Shown in pieces: positions 1 through 11,213 of a DNA stretch of 64,000 nucleotides (positions are counted from its first letter, which is position 1; each line of letters begins with the position of its first letter). The DNA is taken from assembly GCF_028453695.1 (NCBI RefSeq), contig NC_135778.1:3606166-3670165 (forward strand), given 5' to 3'. Source of the DNA: Augochlora pura (taxonomy: Eukaryota > Arthropoda > Insecta > Hymenoptera > Halictidae). The notes beneath the pieces are model-generated. The model was not told the DNA's origin. It searched no databases and saw nothing but the letters and a program-made list of their open reading frames with translations. Both the position numbers and the translations under genes were made by a program.

Positions 1-1427
1 TCGGGGACGCGTGACCCTCCTTATGTAAAATAGAAAATTTTAAATAGAAATAGAAAATTTTCTTCTTTTCTAAAATAGAAAATTTTAAAAAGATTATTAT
101 TATTAAGCTAGTTCTAGCTTATCGAAATTGTTAAAAAAAGGAAGGATCTTCTTCAAATATTTCGACAATTATATTTGGAGATAATATTTCGAGAAAATAA
201 ATATAATAATAAATGTAATATTAATATAAATTTATAATAATAAATATAAATATAATAATATTTCGAGAAAATTATAAATACTGTACAAGCGACGGAAAAG
301 AATCAGAAGCTAAGCGATTAATTAACCACTAAGCCAGTGGCTATGTCAAGATTATGTTATTATAATATAATTAATTGCTTACTATTATATAATCATAGCT
401 AATATGGTTATCATAGCAATGAGGTATCATAGCAGCCGATTCGAGAACCGAATCGTCGCATAAAAATCGCGATAACTTCGTCACTCGAATATCCGCAAGC
501 ATTTTGATAAAACAGTCTACAAATTGCCATAATTTCGTCAACGCAATAAAAATATTCTTTTATCTGTTCCCAGGCATTTCGATACACGAGACAGCCATCA
601 AGTGTCGCTGTTTGCCGTCGTCAGAAACACACGGAAACAGCCGACGAATCTTCAAGAAAACATGCCCGAGAAAGTTGACGATTATTGTCCGCATTGTGGA
701 CGGAGCTTAACGCCCGCAGCTCCCAAGACGATCGACTTTGTCCATCCGATTACTTTCATTATGGAGCGTGGCCGCGGTTGCCGGCCATAGTTTCGCCGGA
801 CGAGGGCCACTCGAGAGCGGCCCAAGAGAGCCAGTATATTGTTCCATCGACAGTCTACTCTGCTTGTAGACTTGGCCAAGCAAGGCGGAGTACATGGTTT
901 TAGGGTGCAGTCGGCGCAGGAAGGAGCTGGAACAGCTAGATTGGTGAACCGGGGGGGTGGCGAGGGGCGCGGGTCGGAAGTGGGGATGTAGGGTAGAGGA
1001 GCGAAAGAAGGGCACGCGATTGGCTGGAGATAAGTAGGCGAACAGGATATATATATATATGTGTGTGTACAGGGTGTCCTGGATCGAAATCCGCTAACTT
1101 CGCTGACATGTGCGGGAGATCGTCCGGAGCAAAAAATATCATACACGACGCGGGGTCGATTCGTCTCCGTTTTCGAAATGTGGGACGGAAATGGGGCAAG
1201 TGCGCCAATTACTGTGCTCGTCGAAGCGACGTCCGAAAATTGTGACGAATTAAATCGTTCCTTTTACGTATATTGCAATTCTTGAGGCATTTGAATTATA
1301 CAATAATGTGTTTTATATGAGCACAAATATTTTTTCGTAATTTACATGTACAAAGAACATAAAATATTTAATAAAATAGATAGAACAGTGTTTGAGGAAA
1401 TTACTGTGCTTTTGGAGAGATGAGAAG
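1..1427. other. non-coding, AT-rich then mixed
   Basis: No supported gene. The first 500 bases are AT-rich. Positions 600-1250 are GC-richer, and their overlapping open frames look random. A terminal-repeat-like motif, ACAGGGTGTCC, lies at about 1070-1080, but I found no matching partner. Confidence 0.5.
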
Positions 1428-1665
1428 TTAACCCTTTGCACTCCAGTGGTGACTCCGAGGCACCACGAAGGTTGCTATATCACGTTCGAGGTCATTTTTA
1501 TATCGACAAAGTTTCGATTTAAACAATTGTTAAATAGCGAAACTGATCAAATCAATTTCGTGTGGATGAATGTGCACTTCGTTGCATAGTATGGAAATAC
1601 AATTAATTATTAAGGAAAATTATTTCAAGTTCACAGTTAAAGTGGCTTCGAGTGCAAAGGGTTAA
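1428..1665 (+). mobile_element. TTAA MITE, family A (copy A1)
   Basis: A 238-bp element with TTAA at both ends (1428-1431 and 1662-1665). The left end reads CCCTTTGCACTC and the right end is its complement, GAGTGCAAAGGG. Inside the left end, 1446-1466 is a 21-bp palindrome (arms GTGGTG and CACCAC, 9 of 10 pairs matching). There is no transposase. TTAA targets plus CCCT-like ends are typical of piggyBac-class non-autonomous elements, so that class is inferred. Confidence 0.85.
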
Positions 1666-2306
1666 TCAAAGGGTTTTATAATTACTGCGTGTCAATTTCT
1701 AATTCTATGAAAGAAATCTGATTTTCTTGTTCCAAGTAACAGTAAAATTAAGAAAAATATTTCAATCTTTCAGTAAAGGAATCTCTTTGACAATAAAAAA
1801 AATTAAATTCTTTTAGACCAGTTTTAAAAAAATCATCAAGTTGTAATTGTTCGAATAATTTTCTGACGTGGTAGTACGTTTGTCGGTTTCGATCAGCGAC
1901 ACCCGGTATACAGGAAGGGAGGGAAAGGGATAATAAAAGGAACAAGGGTATCCATTCTGTCCTAATAACTCATCCCTAAGACCATTCGCCCTGCTTTGCC
2001 AGGCGGGGTAACGATACAGGGAGATAGAAAACCCCGCGTGCCCATAAACACAGGTCGGGATCAACACCATGGAAGTGGGAGAATGATGTCAGGAATTGGT
2101 TGCGCAAAGCCACCTCCTCCTAAATAGATTTTCCTTTGTGTGTGTAGAGCACGCGGTACGAGAAGGAGAGCTCGATAGAAAAATTACTCGCAGCTTACAC
2201 TGTAGTGCAACATGAACGCTCGTTTCGGAGATGCCTTTTAATTTTTAACACAATGTTGACATTTTACGCTGAATCTTCCGGCTATTATTAGTTTGCGAAT
2301 GCAAAG
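1666..2306. other. non-coding spacer
   Basis: I see no gene or clear repeat in this stretch between two family A copies. Confidence 0.4.
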
Positions 2307-2546
2307 TTAACCCTTTGCACTCGAAGCCATTTTAACTGTAATTCTAAAATAATTCTTCTGAGACACGGCATTTCTTACATGACAAAATGCATTTTATTAA
2401 AATTGAATCTTGTAACTCATGCGACAACAGTTATACTTTTAATAATTTTTGAAATCTAATTGTTCATAATATAAAAATTATTATTGAAACGTGCTGTAAC
2501 AATTTTAGCGGTGCCTCATAGTCACCACTCGAGTGCAAAGGGTTAA
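2307..2546 (-). mobile_element. TTAA MITE, family A (copy A2)
   Basis: A 240-bp copy in the opposite orientation to A1. TTAA lies at 2307-2310 and 2543-2546. The left end carries CACTCGAAGCCATTTTAACTG, the complement of the right end of A1. The right end carries the decayed CACCACTCGAGTGCAAAGGG. Confidence 0.85.
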
Positions 2547-3309
2547 CTCGTGACCGGTCAACAACGTTTGGGAACGAAAACACGACTTAACTCGTCAACA
2601 ATGTGTTAATTTTTTCGATTTATTATACGGAAACGCTGATACATATATGTTATCATGTCGAGGCAAACACGGTGTTCGTGTTTAGCTGCTATCGCGTTCA
2701 TCTCGAGAGGCAAAATTCTCGAAATTAATTTGTCGGTTCAGTCTGCTGGTAAACACGGGACGCTTCCAGCGTCTTGGCTCGCAACACAATAGTGATTGAC
2801 GCGGCATAAACCACTAGATGCGAGACAATAGTCGATGCCGCCCGAGTACGAGGCCTTCTTAAGTCTGGTATCGTCGCGAGACACTTTAGGGGTCAGTGTC
2901 TGTGTCAAAGCGCTGTAAACAGTTGAGCACGTGAAGCTAGTTAATCTCCCGTGGCATTGTGTACCTTTAAAGTGCTATATGCTCGTCGCCCTTCTCTCGA
3001 TTATTATAATTTAGGGGAATATTTTCTTCGTCTTTTACCTGAGAGAATTTCTTCGCTGTAATTCGTTATATTCTATTGTATATTTTATATTCGTATAATT
3101 TGTTAATACTTCGAAAAATATAGAAAAATATACTGTAAAGTAGGCGTCTTCAGTTTTAATTTAAGCTTTGTTGCGTTAAAAAATATTAACGGGAACATAA
3201 ATATTAACGTCAAGGTAAATTCATTGATCCGTCAAACAAAATTAAAACTATACGTAACTGTACACGTCATTCCAAAAATTGTAAGCATTTATTCGACGAC
3301 ATACATAAC
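2547..3309. other. non-coding spacer
   Basis: Mostly AT-rich. I see no gene, RNA gene or mobile element. Confidence 0.4.
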
Positions 3310-3713
3310 AGAAGATATGCATCTTTCCTATTATTTTAACCCTTTGCACTCGCGGTCATTTTAACTGTAAATTTAAAATAATTTTTCTGGTTCGTGGTAT
3401 TTCCATTCTACTTAACAAAATAAATTTTTATGCATACAAAATTTATTCTTGTGACTCTTACCAACACTTTTGCTACTTGACAATTTTTTAAATCTAAACC
3501 TTATTGTTGCAAGAATTATTTTGGGATGAACTAGAATAATTTTAGAGTCACCACTCGAGTGCAAAGGGTTAATTGTAACATGCATTTTCCCTATTATTTT
3601 AATTGTAATATGCATCTTCCCTATTATTTTCATTGTAACATGCACCTTCCCTATTATTTTCATTGTAATATGCACCTTCCCTATTATTTCAATTGTAACA
3701 TGCGCCCTCCCCG
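3310..3713. repeat. 30-bp tandem array split by MITE A3
   Basis: Direct repeats of a 30-bp unit (core ATGCACCTTCCCTATTATTT) run from 3573 to about 3713, roughly 4.6 copies. One further partial unit lies at 3310-3339, on the far side of MITE A3. Each unit contains TTAA or a near match at the junction of its TATTATTTTAATTG segment. A 134-aa plus-strand frame here only reflects the repeat. Confidence 0.8.
3336..3572 (-). mobile_element. TTAA MITE, family A (copy A3) inside a tandem array
   Basis: A 237-bp family A copy in inverted orientation, with TTAA at 3336-3339 and 3569-3572. Its flanks are the two halves of the 30-bp repeat array, so the insertion used a TTAA inside a repeat unit and is younger than the array. 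Confidence 0.85.
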
Positions 3714-3794
3714 TTCTTCTACTCATCCACAAACAATCCAGGCTTTCGACGAAAATATTTGCGACGCTCGAAGAAGATCCTCGAAGAACCACGA

Positions 3795-4436
3795 GGTATT
3801 AATTAAGCCAGTGGACCGCGACGGACAACAGGTAGAGCGATACCAAGGATACCGAGTGCGCCAAGTAATTCCCGAGTTCCAACAAGTCGAACAAAATATC
3901 TGCGGTCGGCTCGAAAGTGGTCAGACAAGTGGAATGTCCGGGATTAGCGGGCCGGGGAAGTGAACGGAGAGCGGGCCTATGGTTTCGGGCAAGTAGAATA
4001 AGTCTTTCCGCGTGGCCGAGTGAAGGAGGATTAATTTGGTCGGGCAAAGTGGAGCGGGAGGGCCATTGATCAGACGAGCGGTACTAGACGTCGCTGGTCA
4101 AGTAAACGGAATTAAATGCAATTAAGTGGCGGTTAATTAGATAAATATAAACTACCGCGGACGAACGAACGAAGCGGGGTATCGCTTCCGACTGGGCAAG
4201 TGGAGCGGGATTGGCATTGGTCGGACGAGTGCGCCCGAGGAGCCGCTAGAGATGGTATTTAATTAGATGAGCATAATACTGAGCGAAGAAAAGGGAAATA
4301 AAATTGTTTCCTGTGGAATAATTGTAGGTCAGAGTAGTGTAACAAGGCTGTGGGCTATCAGGAAATATGTCTGATCGAGAAAGTGAATAAAGTCGCGTCT
4401 CGAATTAGACAAGTAAAAAATACCGTGAGACACCAT
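3795..4436. repeat. decayed satellite-like repeats, left block
   Basis: A loose motif of the type GGTCRGRCAAGTRGARY recurs many times. Examples are GTCAGACAAGTGGAAT near 3919, GGGCAAGTAGAATAAG near 3988, GGTCGGGCAAAGTGGAGC near 4038 and TGGGCAAGTGGAGCGG near 4193. Spacing is irregular (about 30-90 bp) and copies are diverged. No protein frame persists. The same motif returns after MITE L1 at 4897-5280. Confidence 0.6.
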
Positions 4437-4896
4437 TGACACATTAAAGGCGGGGGATCTTGACGAAAGTATGCTAGATAATGCTTCGAACCACAAAACA
4501 TACTAAATACAAATGTCAAGTGGCGCATGGATTGCACAATGAGGTTGCAAACCGTACTAATACGACTACCGCCTTTAACCCTAGAAAGATAACCTACGTC
4601 GCAGAGGCGCCTGCGAAATAAACCGAAGACTGTTGATTTTTGTTAATTTTTCATAGAGGTCTAGTGAATTAAGTTTAAAATTACTTAATAAATAAATATC
4701 CATTGTTAGTATAAAATTGACGCCTTAGAAAAGCATGCGCCTCTGAAGCGTATGGTTATCTTTTACGTACGTTGTCATATGGTTATCTTTCTAGGGTTAA
4801 GCTACAGTCGAGATAAATCGTATTACTACGACTCCCGCCTTTAAGCTACAGTCGAGATAAATCGTAGTACTACGACTCCCGCCTTTAATGTGTTAA
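4437..4896 (-). mobile_element. TTAA MITE, family L (copy L1) with nested piggyBac MITE
   Basis: The outer ends are TTGACACATTAAAGGCGGG on the left and the complement of TTAACACATTAAAGGCGGG on the right, so the left TTAA has decayed to TTGA. Near the right end, 4862-4875 is a perfect 14-bp palindrome, TCGTAGTACTACGA. The right end also carries direct repeats of about 45 bp ending in CGACTCCCGCCTTTAA. Element P is inserted at the TTAA of one of these repeats. Without P the copy is about 235 bp. Confidence 0.75.
4575..4800 (+). mobile_element. piggyBac MITE (copy P), classical ends
   Basis: A 218-bp element (4579-4796) flanked by TTAA at 4575-4578 and 4797-4800. The ends are CCCTAGAAAGATAACC and the complement GGTTATCTTTCTAGGG. 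These match the well-known terminal repeat of the piggyBac transposon (CCCTAGAAAGATA...). A stem CGCAG/CTGCG lies at 4600-4615. Internal AAAATTGACGC and GCATGC resemble the piggyBac sub-terminal repeat. No transposase is encoded. Confidence 0.9.
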
Positions 4897-5280
4897 TTAA
4901 CTGAATAGAATAAAAGACAATTAGAAGAGCGGATCACAGAGCGAACAAGTCAGGTGAAATAATTACCGATCGAATAGTCTCCGATGAGACAACAAGTAGA
5001 ACAGGATTACGTCTGACCAATCGAGTGGCTGAAGTCACGTCCCCGGTCAGACGAGTAGAAAATTCTCGTGGCTGGTCAGGCAAGTAGAACAAGACGTACC
5101 CACAGCCGGACAAGCGAATCTGCGTGAAACCGGACAAGACGGTCCCAAGTAGAATCGGGATCCGAGGCTGATCAGGCAAGTGGAATAAGACGTGTTCTTG
5201 GTCAGGGAAGTAAATGGAAACTGATATCAAACTAGACGAGCGGAGCAACGGGAATCCTCGGCGAGGTAGGGGAGCGGAAT
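4897..5280. repeat. decayed satellite-like repeats, right block
   Basis: Continuation of the 3795-4436 repeats. Examples are GGTCAGACGAGTAGAA near 5044, GGTCAGGCAAGTAGAACAAG near 5074, GATCAGGCAAGTGGAATAAG near 5170 and GGTCAGGGAAGTAAATGG near 5200. Copies are spaced unevenly and have decayed. The 104-aa minus-strand frame across it (LPDQ.. repeats) is a by-product. Confidence 0.6.
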
Positions 5281-6086
5281 GGGGGGCTGCTCCTTGACCG
5301 AAACCACGAGATACGCGATTGCAACAATCGCCGGATTCCCGTCTCTCGGCGAGCGGCTTCGAGGTTCAAGTACGCAAACCGAAAAGCAAAAAAGAAAAAG
5401 AAAGAGAAAGAACGTAACGGGCGTATTTCAGACCGGTAGCACGGAATTAAAAAGACGGGTCTCTTATTTATCCGAATATCCCGGCCACGGCCGGGCCATT
5501 TTTATTAAACTGCCACGTAGCGGAGGGTCGTTAAACGTTAAACAAAACGTTCCTGCTCATTAAGAGTCCTCTTTTCTCTAACTGCCGGCGCAACGTCTAC
5601 GCGTGAGTGGAACGACTACCTAAAAGTACCGAGAGAGATAAAGAGAAAAAGAGAGAGAGAGAAAGAGAGAGAGAGGAAGGAAGGAGGGTTAAAGCATCTC
5701 CAGGACACGGCGGACGAGCACTCCGCATTCCTGGGTCCGAGGAATTCAGCTGGCCCGAGGCCGCCGAGGGTGAGTCTCTATTTTATGGTCCCGTTGGGTT
5801 TTACTGCCGCGCCGTATCGTTACCTTCGAGTATACTATCTCGCGCGATCCTTCATTCTATTCACGCCGTTATACACGGACCCGCGTCGCTTTCCCTCGAT
5901 AACGTGATTCGTTTTCAACGGGGAGAGGGGGAGGGGGGGGGGGTGGAAACTTCTAGCCGGGCCGTGTTCCTGAAAACGCCGCGCGCGCTCGACGTTATCA
6001 ACGTCGCGCGAAGTCTCGAGCCAAGACGAAATGCCGGAACCGAGAGAGCGGAACCGAGAGAGCAGAACCGAGAGAGCACGGGAAAA

Positions 6087-6125
<39 letters not shown>

Positions 6126-6853
6126 ACTATGCAAAGAGAAACGAAGAGAAGCGGGTAGTCGGCGGAGGCGGATGGTTCAGCCGCGCGCGAAATAAAAACT
6201 GCTCGCGCGTATTGTGTAAAAAAGAATAGAGTGCTCGAAGCCCTCCGTTTTACTTAAATTTTCCCGGCCGGCAAATGTACGAGGTTCGAGGCACGGAACA
6301 ATGGCCGCGGATAAAAATGAAACTTCGCCCGGTTCGGTCTATCGTACCGGGGAACTAGTTTCCGGCTTATTATACGGTTACTATCCTAATGGGCCAACTT
6401 ATATTACGCGCGCTCGCATTATCCGCGGTATTGTTGTTTCAGCGCGGGGCCCTCCTCACGCCTCGTCGAATCACGCCTCGCTATTAGACGCGCCGCGGGA
6501 ATCGCGCGACGAGAGACTCTGTACCACGGGTAGAGTGGGAGGGGGATAGAGAGAGGAGGGGGGGCGCCGTCCGGGGTTCGGAGAGTTCATTCGCGGAACG
6601 ATTCCCGCCGAATGCCGCGGCTTAACCCCGCCGGTAAACAGTCAACGAGACCGTTCCCGCGATTTTCATTTACGCCCTGTGCCTCGGTTTTGATAATAGC
6701 CGATCGTCGCCGGGCGTATTATCCCAGCCGCCATTGTCGAATCTCGCTACGAGGGCACCGCGCGATCCGACGGAATCCGCCGAGTTTGTAACGTCTGCGA
6801 TAAACAGCGTTCTCCCGAAACAGCGTTTATCACCCTTCGAAATATTAGACCTT
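5281..6853. other. GC-rich non-coding block with GA microsatellites
   Basis: GC- and CpG-rich DNA. A GA-rich tract lies at 5641-5680 and a pure (GA)n at 6092-6117. About three copies of a 15-bp GAACCGAGAGAGCG-type repeat lie at 6036-6078. The open frames here follow GC bias and repeats, and I support none of them as genes. Confidence 0.5.
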
Positions 6854-7295
6854 TCAACCCTTCGCACTCGAGTGGTGAGTCTGAGGCAAATATAAATTAT
6901 ATTGACTATATAATATATTTAAATAATTAATTGATCCATCAATTATAAATTAAGTCTAAAGTTTATCCCTTAGATTTTTTATATTAAATTAATAAATAAA
7001 AATAATTCTTAATTTATAAATATTATTAAATGATTAAATAAATAATTTAATATATGAATTGAATTCATCTCTAAAAAAAACTAGACATCAACAAAACCGA
7101 TTTATTTTTCACATCCGATTTTATATTAATAATTAAAATAAAATTTAAAAAATTATATAAAATTAACTGTTTCATCTTCGAGATAAATAATATCTTATAT
7201 ATATATATATATTAATCAACCCTGATACAAAAGCTACAAAATTTTAATTTTGTACTAAATTGACGGTTAAAATTGTTTCGAGCGCAATGGGTTAA
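6854..7295 (+). mobile_element. TTAA MITE, family A (copy A4), expanded
   Basis: The left end, TCAACCCTTCGCACTCGAG, is followed by GTGGTGAGTCTGAGGCA. The right end is TTCGAGCGCAATGGGTTAA. At 442 bp it is almost twice the usual length because of an AT-rich interior (6890-7215) unlike the other copies, probably an insertion or expansion. The left TTAA has decayed to TCAA. Confidence 0.7.
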
Positions 7296-7596
7296 GTGCC
7301 GACGAAAATATCTGATCCGAACGGGGCGCACCATTGTACAAAAGTATTCGGACACTTCTGTACGTTCCGCGAGCATCGATGATACGATTTCTAGTCGATT
7401 TGTTTGTTAATTGTTTCATACGTCGCTGCCGGGTTATCGCGTCGTTGTAGAACGACAGGAGCAATGTTAACGGAACGAATCCCGGTGAACTAGTTCGAGC
7501 GAAACTGTATTACTTCGTGTCAAAATTATTGACAATTTTGTCAATCCCTTTGTTCTTTCAATTCGATCGCGGTTTTTCATACGATTATATTTTATT

Positions 7597-7824
7597 TTAA
7601 CCGGGCAGGTACGCAACCGGTCTGACGATTTTTATTTTTATCAATGTTCATCCGTTCCTTCAAGTAGAAATCAAAATCTTTTCTCTTGCCACCAATATTT
7701 AAACATTCAAGTAAATGTGAGAAAACAATAAATATAAAATTCCTTTAGCTTCTAAGAAATTAGGTGCGATCGAAAAAATTCCAATCATAGTAATTGTAAA
7801 GAAAATGGTACGGCAAGGGTTTAA
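7597..7824 (+). mobile_element. TTAA MITE, family F (copy F1)
   Basis: A 228-bp element from TTAACCGGGCAGGTACGC to the right end ATGGTACGGCAAGGGTTTAA. Its right half matches the right half of copy F2 (27003-27052). It shares its right TTAA (7821-7824) with the next element. Confidence 0.65.
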
Positions 7825-8071
7825 CCCCTTGCATTACGATTGCTTTCAAGCTGCGTTGATTGGCGTTTATTTATCCTTAATATTTTCCTTAATAGGGCCA
7901 AACAATTTTTGTTTCTTTCATTATATTTATACAAATTGGATTCTAGACTTTGATAACAGAAGAATCAATTTTTATTTCGATACAGTAGAAATTAATAATA
8001 TTAATATTTATTAGATCCTGCATGAAATCTGTATCACGAGTCTGACACGTTATTATAGTGCAAGAGGTTAA
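7821..8071 (-). mobile_element. TTAA MITE, family B (copy B1)
   Basis: A 251-bp element from TTAACCCCTTGCATTACGA to ATAGTGCAAGAGGTTAA. The family palindrome ACGAGTC-N-GACTCGT is present near the right end with one mismatch (8037-8051). The internal frame resembles the one in copy B3, showing common origin rather than a gene. It shares TTAA sites with F1 on the left and E1 on the right. Confidence 0.75.
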
Positions 8072-8369
8072 CCCTTTCATTACGGGTGCCGCCTATAGGC
8101 GGCGAACGCGTGACGACCTATTTGTTGACTATATAAGTCGACGTATAATCAACTGTTGACTCTAATCGATGCGTATGGGACCACCTATGCCGACTCACGC
8201 TGGTAAAAAGAAATGTACTGTACCGATAGAGTATCTCTTGATTCTATTGACCCATATTGGATTAAATCCTAATAGAAATATAATCTACATACGAAAGCAC
8301 TTCGCGGCGCTGTGACCCGTACAGGGGCGTCACTCCGGCGGCCGCGGACTACCGTAAGGAAAGGGTTAA
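8068..8369 (+). mobile_element. TTAA MITE, family E (copy E1)
   Basis: A 302-bp element from TTAACCCTTTCATTACGGG to CCGTAAGGAAAGGGTTAA. A perfect 16-bp palindrome, GCCGCCTATAGGCGGC, lies at 8088-8103, 20 bases inside the left TTAA. The left TTAA is shared with B1. Confidence 0.75.
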
Positions 8370-8961
8370 CAAGGCTCTGACACGGAGGCTCGAAAAGTGA
8401 ATTTTCCTCCTATCGTCGACGAAGTTCACGAGTCGCAACCTTCGGTTGTTCAGAGCAATATTTTCGCCTTTGGTACCGTCGCGCGCAGAGGCATTACGAT
8501 CCAACCAAGTTTGAATAGCCTTAATTACCTCTCGCGATCGCATTGAATCTTTATACGGCGCCGTAGCGCGATAAACTTCCATGGCAGCTGCGAAAGTTTC
8601 ACTGTCCACAATACCACGGCGGCTGAAATTGTTCCGACGAGCCGTGGCGTTGGTTCGTCGGTGACCTTGACTTGACGTATCGCATCAAACTGATGCGGCA
8701 CGCGAAATGCGCTTATGCAGATTTCCCCGGGCCGGCCAGTGTTTTTCACGTAAACATTGCGTATACCGAGGAAAATGGACGCGAGGGACAACAGCCGCGC
8801 ACTGCTGCTTTTTTTCGTTAACAACATAATGGCGTGTGTACGCTCGCGTCGCGCGCGGTATGTTTTGGAAAATTAGAGAGTGACCTTTCGTGTTTCGGAT
8901 GGATTGGGCCGCGTGGTTTTTTACGTCACGCGCGTTTAGATCTCTAGGGACGCCGGTTTAG
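8370..8961. other. non-coding, or unrecognised minus-strand frame
   Basis: Two overlapping minus-strand frames lie here: 86 codons at 8349-8609, starting MDSETFAAAMEVYRATAPYK, and 100 codons at 8525-8827. The first has a balanced composition, but it runs into MITE E1 at its 3' end, has no recognisable domain and lies in GC-biased DNA. I do not call it a gene. Confidence 0.3.
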
Positions 8962-9200
8962 TTAACCTCTTAGGCACGACGCGTCGCTGTAGTGGCTTTC
9001 GCGAATGGCTCGTGCTTTACTCAATTGTTTTATTATTTATTCAAGCGAACAATTAAAATGAAGATATTAAGAATATATTAAGAAAAGAATACATGTTATT
9101 CTTATATATATGTTATATATTAAGAGAAAATGGTAATTTAGTTACGAAAAACTTTATTTGTGCAACCCTAAAATCTATCTGTTTAACCCTAAGAGGTTAA
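8962..9200 (+). mobile_element. TTAA MITE, family D (copy D1)
   Basis: A 239-bp element from TTAACCTCTTAGGCACGACG to AACCCTAAGAGGTTAA. A perfect 10-bp palindrome, CGACGCGTCG, lies at 8977-8986, only 11 bases from the left TTAA. It has no coding capacity. Confidence 0.8.
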
Positions 9201-11213
9201 AGAAAAATGATTTGGAGAGAAAGATCGAGATATTCGTTAGTATTAAATTGACGTACGTGAAATGTCGGATTTTTAAATAAATATTACAAACTTTATATCT
9301 TCGTTCGAATTATGTATATTTCGTCAAATAGGTTTCTAATGTATAAACGTCGTTAAAAAATGAATTTGGTCGTTCGAATAAATGAAATCGGCATGTAAAA
9401 ATATTTATGGTATCTATATAGTCGTAAAAATCTCTAAACAAATGACAATGGCGCCGACAATATTTCTGCATTCAGTGATGTGAATAGTTCAATAGGTCAA
9501 ATGACAATAGTTCAATAGGTCGAATGACAATAGTTCAATAGGTCAAATGACAATAGTTCTTAAGAAATCCTTTTTGCTAAAATACTACGCCGGTAACACG
9601 CAATAAGACTGTCATTTCCCGCGAGCCGAGCTAATTGCATTGCCAACAATATCAATTAACAACGCGCGTGTATCGCGGTATGAAATCAGAAATACGAATA
9701 CGTGAGTACCATATAAATTGATTAAGAACTGAAAGAACGGAGATTATCGGACCGCCGCCCGGCCCCATTGTGTAATTGAATCTTGCGCGTTGGCTTCGAT
9801 TTCGAATTACTCGTAATTACGGGGGATCATACGGCGTCGCTGCAATCCCGTTAATTACACCTGCCCGAATACCGGAGAAGTACTATTCAGAAATTCGATT
9901 ATCATATCACCGCCTAGCAGCTGTCCCGTCCGCGGTGACACTGTTACCGTTTTTAGCGGGAGGACCGTCAACAATTAAATTGTTTTAAAGGCACAAAGGA
10001 CCGTTCATCGGAAACAATGCCTCGTTAATTAACACATTATACCGCGGGCTTATTCCGGCCGACTTTCCGTCTCGCGCCGTTTTAATCAATCCTCGCCGGG
10101 TAGGCAACGAACAATTCGTTCGACACCGTCGGCGAACCGTTGTTGTCCAACGACGCTTGGGATCGTTCGTCGAGAACCCTTTTCGGTTGTTCGCGCGACT
10201 CGTTGCCGCGGCGCGATTATTCGAACGGAATCGGCGACGATCGGAATTAAAAAAAAAAAAAATTCAAGGAATTTATCAGACCGCGTTCCTTTCCGTCCCA
10301 CCGTTTACAGATTAAACTTTCGACGATTTCTCTCGCGCCGGACGCGCCCCGGGAACCCATTCGTTTCGCAAATACTGAAAAACATCGCGGATACGCCGTC
10401 GACCGCCAAGGGAACATGTAAACCCGGTGTACAACCCGTGAAAGCATAAACATTCATTACGCGTTTGTAATCATAAGATGCAAGGGAAACACGCGGCCGG
10501 TAAACGCGCGCCTGGCCGGGTTTCACCGCGTATACCACCTAACGTTCTATATATACGGCGAGAGGATTTTTTCTACCGGCGCGGCAAAACTTTTTCAAAA
10601 CAAACTTCACCCTTATTTCGGTTCGCGCAAAATAATCTGCGAATAAAAAGAAAGGAGAGAAAGGAAAAGAGAGAAAAAGCAGGAGAATTTGCTTAAAGAC
10701 CCGGGCGCGCAGTCAGTCGATGATTAAATAGAACCCGCCCAGAGCCCGGCTTCCACTTCGAGGGACCAGGTTTGTATACTAGTAGGTCTTGGCAACGATA
10801 AAGCGCGCTGCTTTGAAATTTAAAGTAGTTCGGCGAAGACGCGTTTCGGCTCGTTTCAACGTGAAAATTCATCAAGCTAGAACCCCCGAGGTTTCCCCCG
10901 GCTTGGAAAAAGAAACCGATACGGAAAGATTTTCGTTGCTCGACGAAGAAACGAACGTTTTATTGGGCGTCTTGTTGATCGTAACCGGCGGAGGGGTCGT
11001 TTGCTCGGCGGATTATCTCCGGGAACTAGGCGGCTAAATCCTTCGGACCGGCTGGAAGATAGACATTAACCGGGCGACGTCTCCCGAGTACTCGTTAAAA
11101 TGTCCCCGAAGCTGGTAAACGCCGTAAATATTATCGGAAACAAAATACTTTCGACCCCGAAGAACCGCGATCATCGAACCACTTCAGAGCGTTGCTTCGC
11201 AAGCTATCTTCGT
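9201..11213. other. non-coding spacer
   Basis: Apart from the short tandem array at 9483-9559, I see no gene or mobile element. Positions 9990-11100 are CpG-rich, with several short random frames. Confidence 0.4.
9483..9559. repeat. 23-bp tandem repeat
   Basis: About 3.4 copies of AATAGTTCAATAGGTCAAATGAC in direct array, with one base changed in the second copy. Confidence 0.85.

Noticed and set aside
1061..1285. ACAGGGTGTCC string as a transposon end with a short frame after it
   Set aside because: No matching inverted end or target duplication was found nearby.
8349..8609. Minus-strand 86-codon frame with balanced composition
   Set aside because: Its end overlaps MITE E1 and no homologous family is recognised. 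It may be chance.
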